Positions 16,067 to 25,079 are shown, numbered from the stretch's first letter. The stretch: DNA of 48,393 nt from Burkholderia aenigmatica (GCF_902499175.1 NZ_CABVQC010000070.1:1-48393), one strand, 5' to 3'. Program-made: numbers and translations. Notes: a model not told the origin generated them from the letters alone.

Positions 16067-18247
16067 TCAGCGGCCGAACGCACGCGCGTCGAGCCGCACG
16101 TCGCCGACCAGCACCGGATCGGTGGCCGCCCGGGCGAGCACGACGCGATACGTGCCGTCGTCGATGCGCCACTGCCCGATGCGGCCGTCGAACCGCGCAA
16201 GCAGCCGCGGATCGACCGTCATCGCCAGTTCCGCCGATTCGCCCGCGCGCAACGTCACGCGCTCGAAACCAAGCAGGCGCATGTGGCCCATGCCGCAGGC
16301 ATGGGTCAGGTAGATCTGCGGCACGTCGTCCCCGTCGCGCGCGCCGACGTTCGTCACGCGGAAACGGGCCCGCACGGTGTCGCCGCCCGTCAGCCGCAGA
16401 TCGTCGTACGCGAACGTCGTGTAGCCGAGCCCGAAGCCGAAACCGAAGCGCGGCGGCTCGCCCGTCTTCGCGAACCAGCGATAGCCGACCTCCGCACCCT
16501 CGTGGTAATGCACGTCGATCGGCGTGCCGAGCTCGACGTCCGCGCCCGGCAAAGCCGGATGCGGCGTATGCGCGATGTCCGCCGGGAACGTGACGGGCAG
16601 GCGCCCCGACGGATTGACGCGGCCGGTCAGGATCTCGGCCAGCGCCCGCGCGCCCGCCTGCCCCGGATACCACGCCTGCACGATCGCGGCCACGTCGCCG
16701 GCCCACGGCATCGCGACCGGGTTGCCCGTCTGCAGCACGACGACGACGTTCCGGTTCGCGCCCGCCACCGCTTCGATCAGCGCATCCTGCCCGAACGGCA
16801 GCGACATGTCGGGACAGTCGAAGCGCTCGCCTTCGTGACGGATCGCGTGGACGATCACGACGTCGGCGCGGCGCGCGAGCGCGACGGCGTCGGCGACGTG
16901 CGCGCCGCTGTCGAACTCGATGACCGCGTCCGGCAGCATGGCGCGCAGCGCGCCCAGCGGCGAGGCGCCGCCGATGCAGAGCGCGGTCGGACCGAGCAGC
17001 GGATGGCTGCGCATCGGCACCACCGCGGCGTAGCCGCCGGCCGGCATGACCTGGCTGGAGCCGGACCCGGATACCACGCCCGCCTGCGCGAAACCGCCGA
17101 TCACGGCGATCCGCCGACGCTCGGGCGCGAGCGGCAGTACGCGCTCGTTCTTCAGCAGCACGATGCCTTCGCGCGCGATCTGCAGCGCAACCGCGCCATG
17201 CGCGTCGAAATCGACCGGCTCCGGCGCCCGTTCGCGATCGATCCCGATCGCGTAGCACGAACGCAGGATGCGCCGGACCATCTCGGCGATGCGCTCGCGC
17301 GGCACCTTGCCGGCGTCGTACGCGCGCCGCAGCGGCTCGTTGAACCATTCGGCCTCGTCGAGCTGCGCGCCCGAGTGCTGATCGAGGCCCGCGAGCGCGA
17401 ACTCCCAGCCGTACACCGCGCGCCAGTCGGACATGATCCAGCCCCGGAATGCCATCGCGTCCTTGACGACGTCCTGCAGCAACGCCCGGTTGCCGCTCGC
17501 GTATTCGCCGTTCACAAGGTTGTAGGCCGCCATCAGCGCGCCGGGCCGGCCGCCCTCGATCGCGAGCTGGAACGCGAGCAGATCGCTCTCGCGATGCGCG
17601 TCGGGATCGATGACGGCGTTCAGGAAGAACTTGTTGGTCTCGGTCGCATTGAGCGACACGTGCTTGAGCAGCGCAATCACACCCTCGCGCTGCGTGCCGT
17701 CGACGACGTTCGCGCCGATCCGGCCGGACAGCAGCGGGTCCTCCGACACGTACTCGAAGTTGCGGCCGTTGCGGACGTCGCGCACCAGGTTGATGCCGCC
17801 GCCGAGCGCGACGTTGAAGCCGCGCGCGCGCGCTTCGCGGCCGACCGCCTCGCCCATGCGGCGCGCCAGCGCCGGGTTGAAGGTCGCGCCAAGCGCGAGG
17901 CCGGCCGGGAACGCGGTCGCGCGCTCGCCCGGCGTTTCGGTGTGCCGCAGGCCGAGGCTCGCGTCGGCGAGCTTCAGCGCCGGCACGCCGAGCCGCGGCA
18001 CGCCCGGCACGTAGCCCGCGATCACCGGCAGATCGGCCGGCACGCGCGGCTCGCGGCCGCTGCGGCCGAACACCCGGATCATCAGGCTGTAGAGCAGCGA
18101 AAAGCGCTCGTCGTCGGTCATCCGGGCTTCGGTCTCCCGCGCACGCGCGTCGGGGCAGGCTGACGCGTCGGGCGCGCCGTGCGGCTCCGTGAGACCGGCG
18201 TCGGGCGACGCGATGCGTTCGTGAGACAGGCTGGTGGGTATCGACAT
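16067..18247 (-). CDS. Glycoside hydrolase family 3 beta-glycosidase, cytoplasmic
   Basis: A 726-residue GH3 enzyme. The catalytic nucleophile is predicted as Asp274 in RGWIMSDWRAVYG, the SDW motif of the family. The N-terminal TIM barrel (to about residue 350) is followed by the second alpha/beta domain (LLKNERVLPLAPERRRIAVIGG onward) and a C-terminal fibronectin III-like domain (VRARFRVTNVGARDGDDVPQIYL). In place of the usual KHF it has KHVSLNATETNK at about 195-206, with a lysine and histidine retained; ETNK-type sequences are seen in a subset of GH3. There is no signal peptide. It is the first gene of the leftward operon and starts 40 bases inside a perfect operator-like dyad. Specificity (glucose, xylose or other) is not readable. 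Confidence 0.88.
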   Translation of the reverse strand: MSIPTSLSHERIASPDAGLTEPHGAPDASACPDARARETEARMTDDERFSLLYSLMIRVFGRSGREPRVPADLPVIAGYVPGVPRLGVPALKLADASLGLRHTETPGERATAFPAGLALGATFNPALARRMGEAVGREARARGFNVALGGGINLVRDVRNGRNFEYVSEDPLLSGRIGANVVDGTQREGVIALLKHVSLNATETNKFFLNAVIDPDAHRESDLLAFQLAIEGGRPGALMAAYNLVNGEYASGNRALLQDVVKDAMAFRGWIMSDWRAVYGWEFALAGLDQHSGAQLDEAEWFNEPLRRAYDAGKVPRERIAEMVRRILRSCYAIGIDRERAPEPVDFDAHGAVALQIAREGIVLLKNERVLPLAPERRRIAVIGGFAQAGVVSGSGSSQVMPAGGYAAVVPMRSHPLLGPTALCIGGASPLGALRAMLPDAVIEFDSGAHVADAVALARRADVVIVHAIRHEGERFDCPDMSLPFGQDALIEAVAGANRNVVVVLQTGNPVAMPWAGDVAAIVQAWYPGQAGARALAEILTGRVNPSGRLPVTFPADIAHTPHPALPGADVELGTPIDVHYHEGAEVGYRWFAKTGEPPRFGFGFGLGYTTFAYDDLRLTGGDTVRARFRVTNVGARDGDDVPQIYLTHACGMGHMRLLGFERVTLRAGESAELAMTVDPRLLARFDGRIGQWRIDDGTYRVVLARAATDPVLVGDVRLDARAFGR

Positions 18248-18286
18248 GGCGTGGCTTCGATCGTCTCCGCGAAATCGCGGACATCC

Positions 18287-18312
18287 AATAATTATCCGAG
18301 TGGATAATTATT
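18287..18312. promoter_or_regulatory. Perfect 11-base inverted repeat, candidate TetR operator
   Basis: AATAATTATCC at 18287-18297 and GGATAATTATT at 18302-18312 are exact complements with a GAGT spacer. It is a striking AT-rich island in GC-rich DNA, placed 40 bases upstream of the GH3 start and between it and the divergent TetR gene. Symmetry, size and position all fit a TetR-type operator that blocks the GH3-MFS-sulfatase promoter. Confidence 0.7.
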
Positions 18313-18488
18313 TTTTGGAATGACCTGCGCTGTCAAGCGATCGCCATGAAAAGCGGCGCGGGGTTTTCCCGGACCCCGGTACGCGCCGGAGACACCGTAT
18401 CGACGCCGAATGAAGTGCGGGAACACGGCCCGTTGCGGCCGATGCGGCCGGACGGCACAATCGACGGGTTCGATCGAGGAAAGGAAAC

Positions 18489-19109
18489 ATGCAGATTGCC
18501 CGTCAGGCACAACAGGAACGCAGCGAGCAAACCCGCTCGGAGATTCTGGGCATCGCGCTCGAGCAGTTCTCGACGCGCGGTTTCGATGCGGTCAGCGTGC
18601 GGGACATCGCCGATGCGGCCGGCGTGAATCACGCGATGATCCGCTACTACTTCGGCAACAAGGAGAACCTGTGGCGCGCCAGCGTGACGCAGCTGTTCGA
18701 CCGGTTCATGGACGGCGTCGCGTTGCCGGACCCGGCGTCGGACACGTTTTCGATGGATGCCGTCAAGCAGTACATCCGCAACTACGTGCGTTATTGCGCG
18801 GCGCACCCCGAACACGCGCGGCTGATGATGCAGGAAGCGAATCGCGATTCGGAGCGGCTGAAATGGATGGCCGAAACGTTCGTGCGGCCGCGCCACGACC
18901 GCTCGGTCCCGCTGATCCGCTACGTCAGCGAAACGACCCGGGGGCTCGCGTCGATCGAGCCGGTCCAGTTGCTGTACATGATCACGGCCATCGCGCAGGT
19001 GCCCTATCTGCTGACGGCCGAAATGCGCTATGCGCACGGCATCGACGCACTCGATGAAAAGGCGATCGACGCGCACTGCGAGAGCGTCGTCGCCTTCATC
19101 TTCCGTTGA
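18489..19109 (+). CDS. TetR-family transcriptional regulator
   Basis: A 206-residue TetR-type regulator. The DNA-binding domain is clear at about residues 12-60: RSEILGIALEQFSTRGFDAVSVRDIADAAGVNHAMIRYYFGNKENLW. The C-terminal part is a helical ligand domain of the type with PEHARLMMQEANRDSERL. GAGGAAAGG precedes ATG 18489. It is divergent from the GH3-MFS-sulfatase-porin operon across a 240-base gap that holds the dyad at 18287-18312, so it is the likely repressor of that operon, relieved by the glycoside or its aglycone. Confidence 0.9.
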   Translation: MQIARQAQQERSEQTRSEILGIALEQFSTRGFDAVSVRDIADAAGVNHAMIRYYFGNKENLWRASVTQLFDRFMDGVALPDPASDTFSMDAVKQYIRNYVRYCAAHPEHARLMMQEANRDSERLKWMAETFVRPRHDRSVPLIRYVSETTRGLASIEPVQLLYMITAIAQVPYLLTAEMRYAHGIDALDEKAIDAHCESVVAFIFR

Positions 19110-19142
19110 GCCCGCGCGCGCCGCCGCCGTCCGCTGGCAGGC

Positions 19143-21887
19143 TCACCCAGCCAGCAGCTTCAACCCCGCCGGCAGCGTTTCGCCGAACACGCGCACCGTG
19201 TCGGCTTCGTCGAACGCGATCGCTTCGCGCACCATGTCGATCCACGCCGTCGACGCATTCGCGGCCGACAAGCGCTTGATCACGGCCTCGCGTGTGTCGT
19301 CCGGCAGGTCGCGCGAACGGTCTCCGGTCATCCGCGCAATCTGTGCGGCCGCGAACGCGGCCGGTTCGACCTGCTTCCAGTCGAGCGTGAACAGCGCATC
19401 GAGCCAACCCTTCGCGGCTTCCGCCGGCACGACACTGTGCGCGCTCCCGTAGAACGGCCGCCGCGCGCCGATGCGCCCGAGCGCCCACGCACACAGCGCA
19501 CGCTCGCCCGGCTTCTGCAACTGCGCGATCAGCCGCTCAGCCAGCTCGACCTTGCGCTCGACCGGCAGTCGCTCAAGCGACGCGGACAACCGCGTCATGT
19601 CGGCCGGCCCGACCTTGCCCGGATCGAACGGCAGCTTGCGCCGCTTGTCATCGGTCGGTTCGAGGAACGCGATTGCGTCGCGCACCTGCGTCTGCGCATC
19701 GTCGTCGAGGCCGCCGGCCACGCGCCGCCACAGCGTCCACCACTCCGACCACACCTGCCCGTCGGTCACGTATTGAATCCCGTCGTCGAACAACGGCCAC
19801 AGCTGCTCGATCCGCCACGCGTCGAGCGGATGGCCTAAGCCCGGACGCAGGCAATAGCCGGCAAGATTCAGCCACGCACGTTCGTGATCGGCCGAGCGCC
19901 GCCGCCGCCGTGCGCGCGCGAGCAACGCGTCGAACAATTCGCGCGCGAGCGCGACATCCCAGTCTTCGCGCGCACCGAGCACCTGTTCGAGCTGCGCGCG
20001 CAGCCGGCGCGTGTCTTTCGGCGTGACGCCGGCGGCCTTGCTGCCGAACGAGCGCTCGATCAGTTCGATTGCCTGGTCAAGCCGCGGATGCCGCGCGAGT
20101 GCAGCGTCATCACCCTGCGCGGGCGCATCGCCACGCAACTGGAATTCGAGCCGCCAGCGGCGCGCCGCATCGTCGGTCGCGATGCAGTGCATTTCGAGCG
20201 TGCCGACCTCGGTCAGCGACGCGGTGAGCTTCACCGGCGTTTCGCGCGCATCGCCGCCCGCTTTTGCGTCGACGACCGTCGCAATCGGCGGCAGCCGCAC
20301 GAAATCGCCGCCGTCGAGATCGACGAGATCGCCGGGCCGGTACGCCGTCTCGGCCACTGTCGACACGAGGTGGAAACGCACCGGCTGCCCGAGTTGCAGC
20401 GCGAACGTACGATCGTCGAGCCGGATCTCGTGGCCCTCTTCCGTGCCGCGCGGCAGCAGGCAGACGCCGCGCGCGGCCGTGTCTGCGGCGCCATCGTCGA
20501 GTACGAGGAAATAGCTGCGCGCGGAGCCGCCGCCGATACGCGGCGCATGCCCGGCGCGCGCGAGCCCATAGGCCACCGCGCCGCGCGCGACCGCCACATC
20601 CGGATGCGCGTTGTGCAGCACGTCGAGCGGCGCGCCGCGCCACGCGCCGAGCGTCTGCGCGAGACGGCCGGCGAGCGCGCCCGCACGGAACACGCCGCCG
20701 TTGAGCAGCAGCGTGTCGGGCAGCGGGCCTTCCGCATGACGATTCAGGAACGCGGCGACGTGGCGCGTCACGGCCGCGTCGCTCGCATACGGCAGCCCGA
20801 ATTCAACGATCGCGGCGCGCGCACGGCGCGGCAGTTCGCCGGCTTCGACCCGCGGAAAAAAGCCATCGACGACGATCTGCTCGACTTCCTGCCGTGTCAG
20901 CTCGGCCGAACGCGCGCCGCCGACGAGCTTGCTGCCCGCGCCGAGCAGCGTGACGTTGACGGATTCGGGGGCATCGTCGCCGAGCAGCCGCTCCTTCGCT
21001 GCACGGCAACGCTCGACGAGCTGCGACAGGCTCGCGGCGGACAGCCGCGTGCCGGGCTCGGTCAGCCGCGACTCGACCAGCCGCGCGAGCGCGAGGTCCA
21101 TGTTGTCGCCGCCGAGCATCAGGTGATTGCCGACGCCGACGCGCGTGAAGGTCGGCTCGCCATCGTCGCCCGGCGCGACATCGACGAGCGTGAGGTCGGT
21201 CGTGCCGCCGCCGACGTCGCAGATCAGCACGCGCCGCGCGGCGGCAAACGTGTCGCGCAACGTCTCGCGCTGGCCGTACAGCCAGTCGTAGAACGCGGCC
21301 TGCGGCTCTTCCAGCAGCCGCAGCGCGGGCAGCTTCGCGCGTCGCGCGGCCTCGACCGTCAGTGCGCGCGCGCCGTCGTCGAACGACGCGGGCACCGTCA
21401 GGATCACGTCCTGCTTCGCGAGCGGCGCATCGGGAAAACGTGCGTCCCACGCGTCGCGCACGTGTGCGAGATAGCTCGCGCTGGCATCGACCGGCGACAC
21501 CTTGTCGACGCCGTCGGCCGCGCCCCACGGCAGGATCGCCGCGAGCCGGTCGACCGACGCGTGCGACAGCCAGCTCTTCGCGCTCGTGACGAGCCGGCCC
21601 GGCACCTGCGCGCCGAGCGTGCGCGCGTAGCGGCCGATCACGGCCGGCGTCGCACCGGCCGCGTTCGCTTTCGCGTGGGCGGCCCACGGCAGCCGCAGCG
21701 TCTCCGGCGGCAGCTCGCCCGCCGCCGGGTGATAGCGCACCGACGGCAGCAGCGGCTGCGCGGCCACCGCGCCGGGGCCGACCAGCTGCTCGACGTCGAA
21801 CACGCGGATCGCGTCGGAACCGACCTCGACGTACGCGACGACCGTATTGCTGGTGCCGAGGTCGATCCCGACCGTATAGCGCTTCAT
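19143..21887 (-). CDS. Hsp70-like protein with long C-terminal extension (DUF3731-type)
   Basis: A 914-residue protein with an Hsp70/actin-type ATPase at the N-terminus. Phosphate loop 1 is GIDLGTSNT at about 7-15. The second phosphate motif is CDVGGGTTDLTLVD, and LLLNGGVFRAG corresponds to the adenosine motif. SAKSWLSH and LLEEPQAAFYDWL are typical for this bacterial Hsp70 branch. The usual peptide-binding domain is not recognisable; instead about 300 C-terminal residues (from roughly 610) resemble DUF3731, rich in Arg, Trp and Leu. It starts five bases after the second Hsp70-like gene, with a weak ribosome site, so it is translationally coupled. The client is unknown. Confidence 0.8.
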   Translation of the reverse strand: MKRYTVGIDLGTSNTVVAYVEVGSDAIRVFDVEQLVGPGAVAAQPLLPSVRYHPAAGELPPETLRLPWAAHAKANAAGATPAVIGRYARTLGAQVPGRLVTSAKSWLSHASVDRLAAILPWGAADGVDKVSPVDASASYLAHVRDAWDARFPDAPLAKQDVILTVPASFDDGARALTVEAARRAKLPALRLLEEPQAAFYDWLYGQRETLRDTFAAARRVLICDVGGGTTDLTLVDVAPGDDGEPTFTRVGVGNHLMLGGDNMDLALARLVESRLTEPGTRLSAASLSQLVERCRAAKERLLGDDAPESVNVTLLGAGSKLVGGARSAELTRQEVEQIVVDGFFPRVEAGELPRRARAAIVEFGLPYASDAAVTRHVAAFLNRHAEGPLPDTLLLNGGVFRAGALAGRLAQTLGAWRGAPLDVLHNAHPDVAVARGAVAYGLARAGHAPRIGGGSARSYFLVLDDGAADTAARGVCLLPRGTEEGHEIRLDDRTFALQLGQPVRFHLVSTVAETAYRPGDLVDLDGGDFVRLPPIATVVDAKAGGDARETPVKLTASLTEVGTLEMHCIATDDAARRWRLEFQLRGDAPAQGDDAALARHPRLDQAIELIERSFGSKAAGVTPKDTRRLRAQLEQVLGAREDWDVALARELFDALLARARRRRRSADHERAWLNLAGYCLRPGLGHPLDAWRIEQLWPLFDDGIQYVTDGQVWSEWWTLWRRVAGGLDDDAQTQVRDAIAFLEPTDDKRRKLPFDPGKVGPADMTRLSASLERLPVERKVELAERLIAQLQKPGERALCAWALGRIGARRPFYGSAHSVVPAEAAKGWLDALFTLDWKQVEPAAFAAAQIARMTGDRSRDLPDDTREAVIKRLSAANASTAWIDMVREAIAFDEADTVRVFGETLPAGLKLLAG

Positions 21888-21892
21888 CGCGC

Positions 21893-23734
21893 TCAGGCGG
21901 CGCCGCGCACGTCGAACTCGACCTTCCAGCGCTCGTTCGTGCCGCTCGGGATCGCCTCGAGTTCGAGCGTGCCGGCTTCGGTCACGCGCGCATGCAGCTT
22001 CACCGGCACGACCTCACCGACCGTGCGCCCTTCGGCGGGCAGCGTCGCCTGGATTTCCTCCAGCTCCTGCAGCTCTTCCGGCGACCAGTAGTCGAGCAGC
22101 GTGCCGACCTGATCCTGGCGGCGCACCGACGAACCGAAGAAGCGGAACTGCACCGGTTCGCCGACGACGAGGCCGAACTCCTGCGGCGGCAGCGCCGCGT
22201 CCGAGCCCTCCTCCATCCCGAACGGTGCGACGCACAGCGCCTGCACCGGCGGTTCGAGCCCCGGCACCGCGGGCATCGCCGATTCGATCGCGACGTAGTA
22301 CGCGCGCGCCGTGCCGCCGCGAATGCGCACGCCACGGCCGCGCTTCACGAAGCCGTAGTACGCCGCGCCGCGTGCGACCGCGAGATCGAGATCCGCGCCT
22401 TCCAGCAGGCGGGCCGGCGGCGCGCCTTCAGCGGCGAGCCAGCTGTTGAGCGTATCGAGCACGCGCTGCGTGAGCAGCGTCGACTTGAACACGCCGCCGT
22501 TGAACAGCACGGCGGTCGGATGCAGGAACGTCGCGCCCGGCGGCAGCGTGCGCTGCACGCCTTCGAGCGAGTCGAGCGCCGCAACCTGGCGGCCGAGGAA
22601 CGCCGCGAGATGGCGCGTGATGCCCGCGTCCTGTGCGTACGGCAGGCCGAGCTGCGTCAGGCCGACGCGCGCGCGGCTCACCGGGCGCGCGGCTGCGTCC
22701 ACCTGCGGGAAGAAGCCTTCGAGGATCGTCTGCGTGAGTTCCGCGCGCGTCAGCTCCGTGCGGATCGAGCCGCCGATCAGTTTCGAGCCGCGGCTCGGCA
22801 CGACGAGCGGCACCGCGTCGGTCGTCGGGTCGGACAGCAGCGTTTCCTTCGCGGAACGACACGCGTACGTGAGCGCGCGCAGTTGCCACGGATCGGCCTG
22901 CGTGCCCTGCTGCGCGAGCTTGCGCGCAACGATATGCGCAAGCGCGAGGTCCATGTTGTCGCCGCCGAGCAGGATGTGCTCGCCGACCGCCACACGATGC
23001 AACTCGAGATTGCCTTCGCGCTCGACCACCGCGATCAGCGACAGGTCGGTCGTGCCGCCGCCGACGTCGACGCACAGGATCAGGTCGCCGACCTGCACCT
23101 GCTTGCGCCAGCCGCCCTGGCTCTTCTGGATCCAGCTGTACAGCGCGGCCTGCGGCTCTTCGAGCAGCGTCATCCGCGAGTAGCCGGCGGCGCGGGCGGC
23201 CTCGGCCGTCAGTTCGCGCGCGGCCGGGTCGAACGATGCGGGGATCGTGACCGTCACGTCCTGGTCGGCGAACGGCGCGTCGGGATGCGTGTGGTCCCAC
23301 GCTTCGCGCAGGTGCGTCAGGTAGCGGATCGAGCTTTCCAGCGGCGACACGCGCGACACTTCCGGCGGCGCATCGCTCGGCAGGATCGCCGCGCGGCGGT
23401 CGACGCCCGGGTGGCACAGCCAGCTCTTCGCGCTCGACACGAGGCGGATCGGCGTGCCGGCGCCGCGGGTGCGCGCCATCTCGCCGACCGCGAAGGCGCG
23501 CGAGGCCGTCCATGGCAGCGTCAGGTCGCCCTGCGTCAGTTCGCTTTCATGCGGCAGGTAGAGGAACGACGGCAGCAGGTCGCGCGACTCCAGCGCGCCG
23601 GGCGCGGTGAGCTGCGCGATCGGCAGCACCTGCTGCGTGATGGTTTCGCCGTCGCTCGCGGCGCTGTCGACATACGACAGCGCGCAGTGGGTCGTACCGA
23701 GATCGATACCGATCGAATAGCGCGGATCGCTCAC
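21893..23734 (-). CDS. Hsp70-like protein, short form
   Basis: A 613-residue Hsp70-family ATPase. Phosphate motifs are GIDLGTTHC (about 9-17) and CVDVGGGTTDLSLIAV, with TAVLFNGGVFKS as adenosine motif. LVSSAKSWLCH and LLEEPQAALYSWI are shared with the larger neighbour, so the two are paralogues. The start is GTG 23734, with an excellent GGAGGTG; its first bases overlap the stop of the DUF2760 gene by four bases. A much longer open frame extends upstream in frame but belongs to the DUF2760 region. This protein ends with a short beta-rich part (about 500-613) and lacks the DUF3731 extension. Confidence 0.85.
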   Translation of the reverse strand: MSDPRYSIGIDLGTTHCALSYVDSAASDGETITQQVLPIAQLTAPGALESRDLLPSFLYLPHESELTQGDLTLPWTASRAFAVGEMARTRGAGTPIRLVSSAKSWLCHPGVDRRAAILPSDAPPEVSRVSPLESSIRYLTHLREAWDHTHPDAPFADQDVTVTIPASFDPAARELTAEAARAAGYSRMTLLEEPQAALYSWIQKSQGGWRKQVQVGDLILCVDVGGGTTDLSLIAVVEREGNLELHRVAVGEHILLGGDNMDLALAHIVARKLAQQGTQADPWQLRALTYACRSAKETLLSDPTTDAVPLVVPSRGSKLIGGSIRTELTRAELTQTILEGFFPQVDAAARPVSRARVGLTQLGLPYAQDAGITRHLAAFLGRQVAALDSLEGVQRTLPPGATFLHPTAVLFNGGVFKSTLLTQRVLDTLNSWLAAEGAPPARLLEGADLDLAVARGAAYYGFVKRGRGVRIRGGTARAYYVAIESAMPAVPGLEPPVQALCVAPFGMEEGSDAALPPQEFGLVVGEPVQFRFFGSSVRRQDQVGTLLDYWSPEELQELEEIQATLPAEGRTVGEVVPVKLHARVTEAGTLELEAIPSGTNERWKVEFDVRGAA

Positions 23735-24318
23735 AGTTCCACCTCCGCCGGTGCGACGACCGATGCGTCGTGGCTGCCCGTCAGCTTCGGCAGGCGCACG
23801 TCGGCCACCCGCCAGCCACGATGGCTGACCGTGCCCGTGAACGGCGCGGAGCCGACCACGTTGCCCGTCACGCGCACGGCCGTCGCGTCGAAACCGGCCG
23901 GCAGCGTCACGCGGCTGCCTTCGGCTTCGTCGCGCACCGGCACGATCGTGAAGTGTTCGCGCAACGCGGCACGGCAGCCGTCGTGCACGAGGCGCGCGGC
24001 CGCGCCGATGTCGGCGTCCGCGTAGCCGGCGATGTCTTCCTCGACGAAGTCGATGAAGCGCGCATCGCGCTGCAGCAGGCCGAGCAGTTGCAGGGCGGCC
24101 TGCGGGGTCGCTTCGCGCAGCTCGGGTGCCGGCGCCTTCACGGGCGCGGCGGCAGGCGCCGGGGCCGGGGCGGCAGCGGGTGCCGGCGCGACGGGTGCCG
24201 GCGCGCCATCGCGCACGCGCAGCACGCCGGCCGCAAACTCGCGGTTGCCGAGCACGGAGAAGAACGTCCCGACGGCAAGCGACAGCCGGCCGAAGAAGGA
24301 CAGGTTGGATTCGGGCAT
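23731..24318 (-). CDS. DUF2760 protein, partner of Hsp70-like pair
   Basis: A 195-residue protein. The N-terminus (SFFGRLSLAVGTFFSVLGNREFAAGVLRV) is a conserved hydrophobic segment, probably membrane-associated. Residues about 40-70 form an Ala/Pro repeat linker. The rest (LGLLQRDARFIDFVEEDIAGYADADIGAAARLVHDGCRAAL onward) matches DUF2760 as I remember it. The start ATG 24318 has AGGAG upstream. Its last bases overlap the GTG of the short Hsp70-like gene. Conserved linkage of DUF2760 with Hsp70-like proteins has been seen in proteobacteria, but the role is unknown; a membrane-linked chaperone complex is a reasonable guess. Confidence 0.75.
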   Translation of the reverse strand: MPESNLSFFGRLSLAVGTFFSVLGNREFAAGVLRVRDGAPAPVAPAPAAAPAPAPAAAPVKAPAPELREATPQAALQLLGLLQRDARFIDFVEEDIAGYADADIGAAARLVHDGCRAALREHFTIVPVRDEAEGSRVTLPAGFDATAVRVTGNVVGSAPFTGTVSHRGWRVADVRLPKLTGSHDASVVAPAEVEL

Positions 24319-24568
24319 GAGGTCTGGACTCCTGTGGGCTCGCGACATGGCGAGCGATCTTGCCTGGGCGCCCGGCGGTGGCGTGCGGATTGCGAACTGC
24401 CGCCGCCCGGCGCGTGATTCGGTCGCGCCCTCGCGGGTGCGGAAAACCCGTATTTTGCCCTGTGGCGGGCGAACCGGGCAGAAGTTGGGGGACAGAACGT
24501 TGCGACGCAGCGGTTTCGGCCGTGCCGGATCGCACGTCGGCCACGCTCGGCCGCGATGCTGCGGCGCG

Positions 24569-25009
24569 TCAGCGCGGCTTGCGCCGCCGGGCCGCCTTCG
24601 CTTCGAATTCGCGCGACAGCATGCCGAGCGTGACTTCGCCGAAGCGGGCCAGCAGCGTCGTCTCGGCATCTTTCAGCGTCGCCGACAGGTGTGCGTTGAC
24701 GGCCTGCTCGACCAGGCATTCGGCCTCGTCGTCGGTGACGAGATCGGAGAACAGCGGCGGCTCACCCACCGCGCGATAGACGTCGAGCAGCGTGATGTCG
24801 TCGAGCGCGACACTCAGCACCCATCCGCCGCCGTGCCCCTTCTCCGACTGCACGTAGCCGCGGTCGCGCAAGCCGCCGAGCAAGCGCCGCACGACCACCG
24901 GATTCGTGCACAGCATCGTCGCGATCGCTTCGGACGTCATCGGGCCGTCGACCTGGTCCATGTGGATCAGCGCATGCAGCATGCGCGACAAGCGACTGTC
25001 GGTTCTCAC
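24569..25009 (-). CDS. Rrf2-family transcriptional regulator
   Basis: A 146-residue Rrf2 protein. The winged helix is recognisable: DSRLSRMLHALIHMDQVDGPMTSEAIATMLCTNPVVVRRLLGGLRDRGYVQSEKGHGGGWVLS, with the family's typical GxGGGW end. The three-cysteine cluster of IscR/NsrR is absent: I see one Cys in LCTNP and one in AECLVEQ, so it probably lacks an Fe-S cluster and resembles YwnA-type members. The start is GTG 25009 with GGGGAG eight bases upstream, giving the normal family length. It is divergent from a thioredoxin-reductase-like gene, the usual target of such regulators. Confidence 0.88.
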   Translation of the reverse strand: MRTDSRLSRMLHALIHMDQVDGPMTSEAIATMLCTNPVVVRRLLGGLRDRGYVQSEKGHGGGWVLSVALDDITLLDVYRAVGEPPLFSDLVTDDEAECLVEQAVNAHLSATLKDAETTLLARFGEVTLGMLSREFEAKAARRRKPR

Positions 25010-25038
25010 AAGCGGCGCTCCCCTCTCTCGAAACTTTT

Positions 25039-25079
25039 GAAGTTGCGTGAATGATACCATCGCCCTATCATGCAACTTC
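25039..25079. promoter_or_regulatory. Nested inverted repeats between Rrf2 and the oxidoreductase gene
   Basis: GAAGTTGC at 25039-25046 and GCAACTTC at 25072-25079 are perfect 8-base inverted repeats. Inside them ATGATA at 25051-25056 and TATCAT at 25066-25071 form a second pair. The left half has four extra bases (GTGA) between the two elements, so the centres differ by two bases. The block lies 30 bases upstream of the Rrf2 start and 77 bases upstream of the oxidoreductase start, a good place for autoregulation of both. Confidence 0.6.

Noticed and set aside
14393..18163. A 1256-codon open frame on the plus strand opposite the sulfatase, MFS and GH3 genes.
   Set aside because: Its product is an Arg/His/Asp-rich low-complexity string with no domain; it mirrors the codon bias of the real genes on the other strand.
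19884..22091. A 735-codon plus-strand frame opposite the Hsp70-like genes.
   Set aside because: Same antisense shadow effect; the Hsp70 ATPase motifs lie on the minus strand.
24141..24230. Ala/Pro coding repeat in the DUF2760 gene as a CRISPR-like or tandem DNA repeat.
   Set aside because: The units are short, irregular and in frame, encoding a flexible linker; no spacer-repeat structure.
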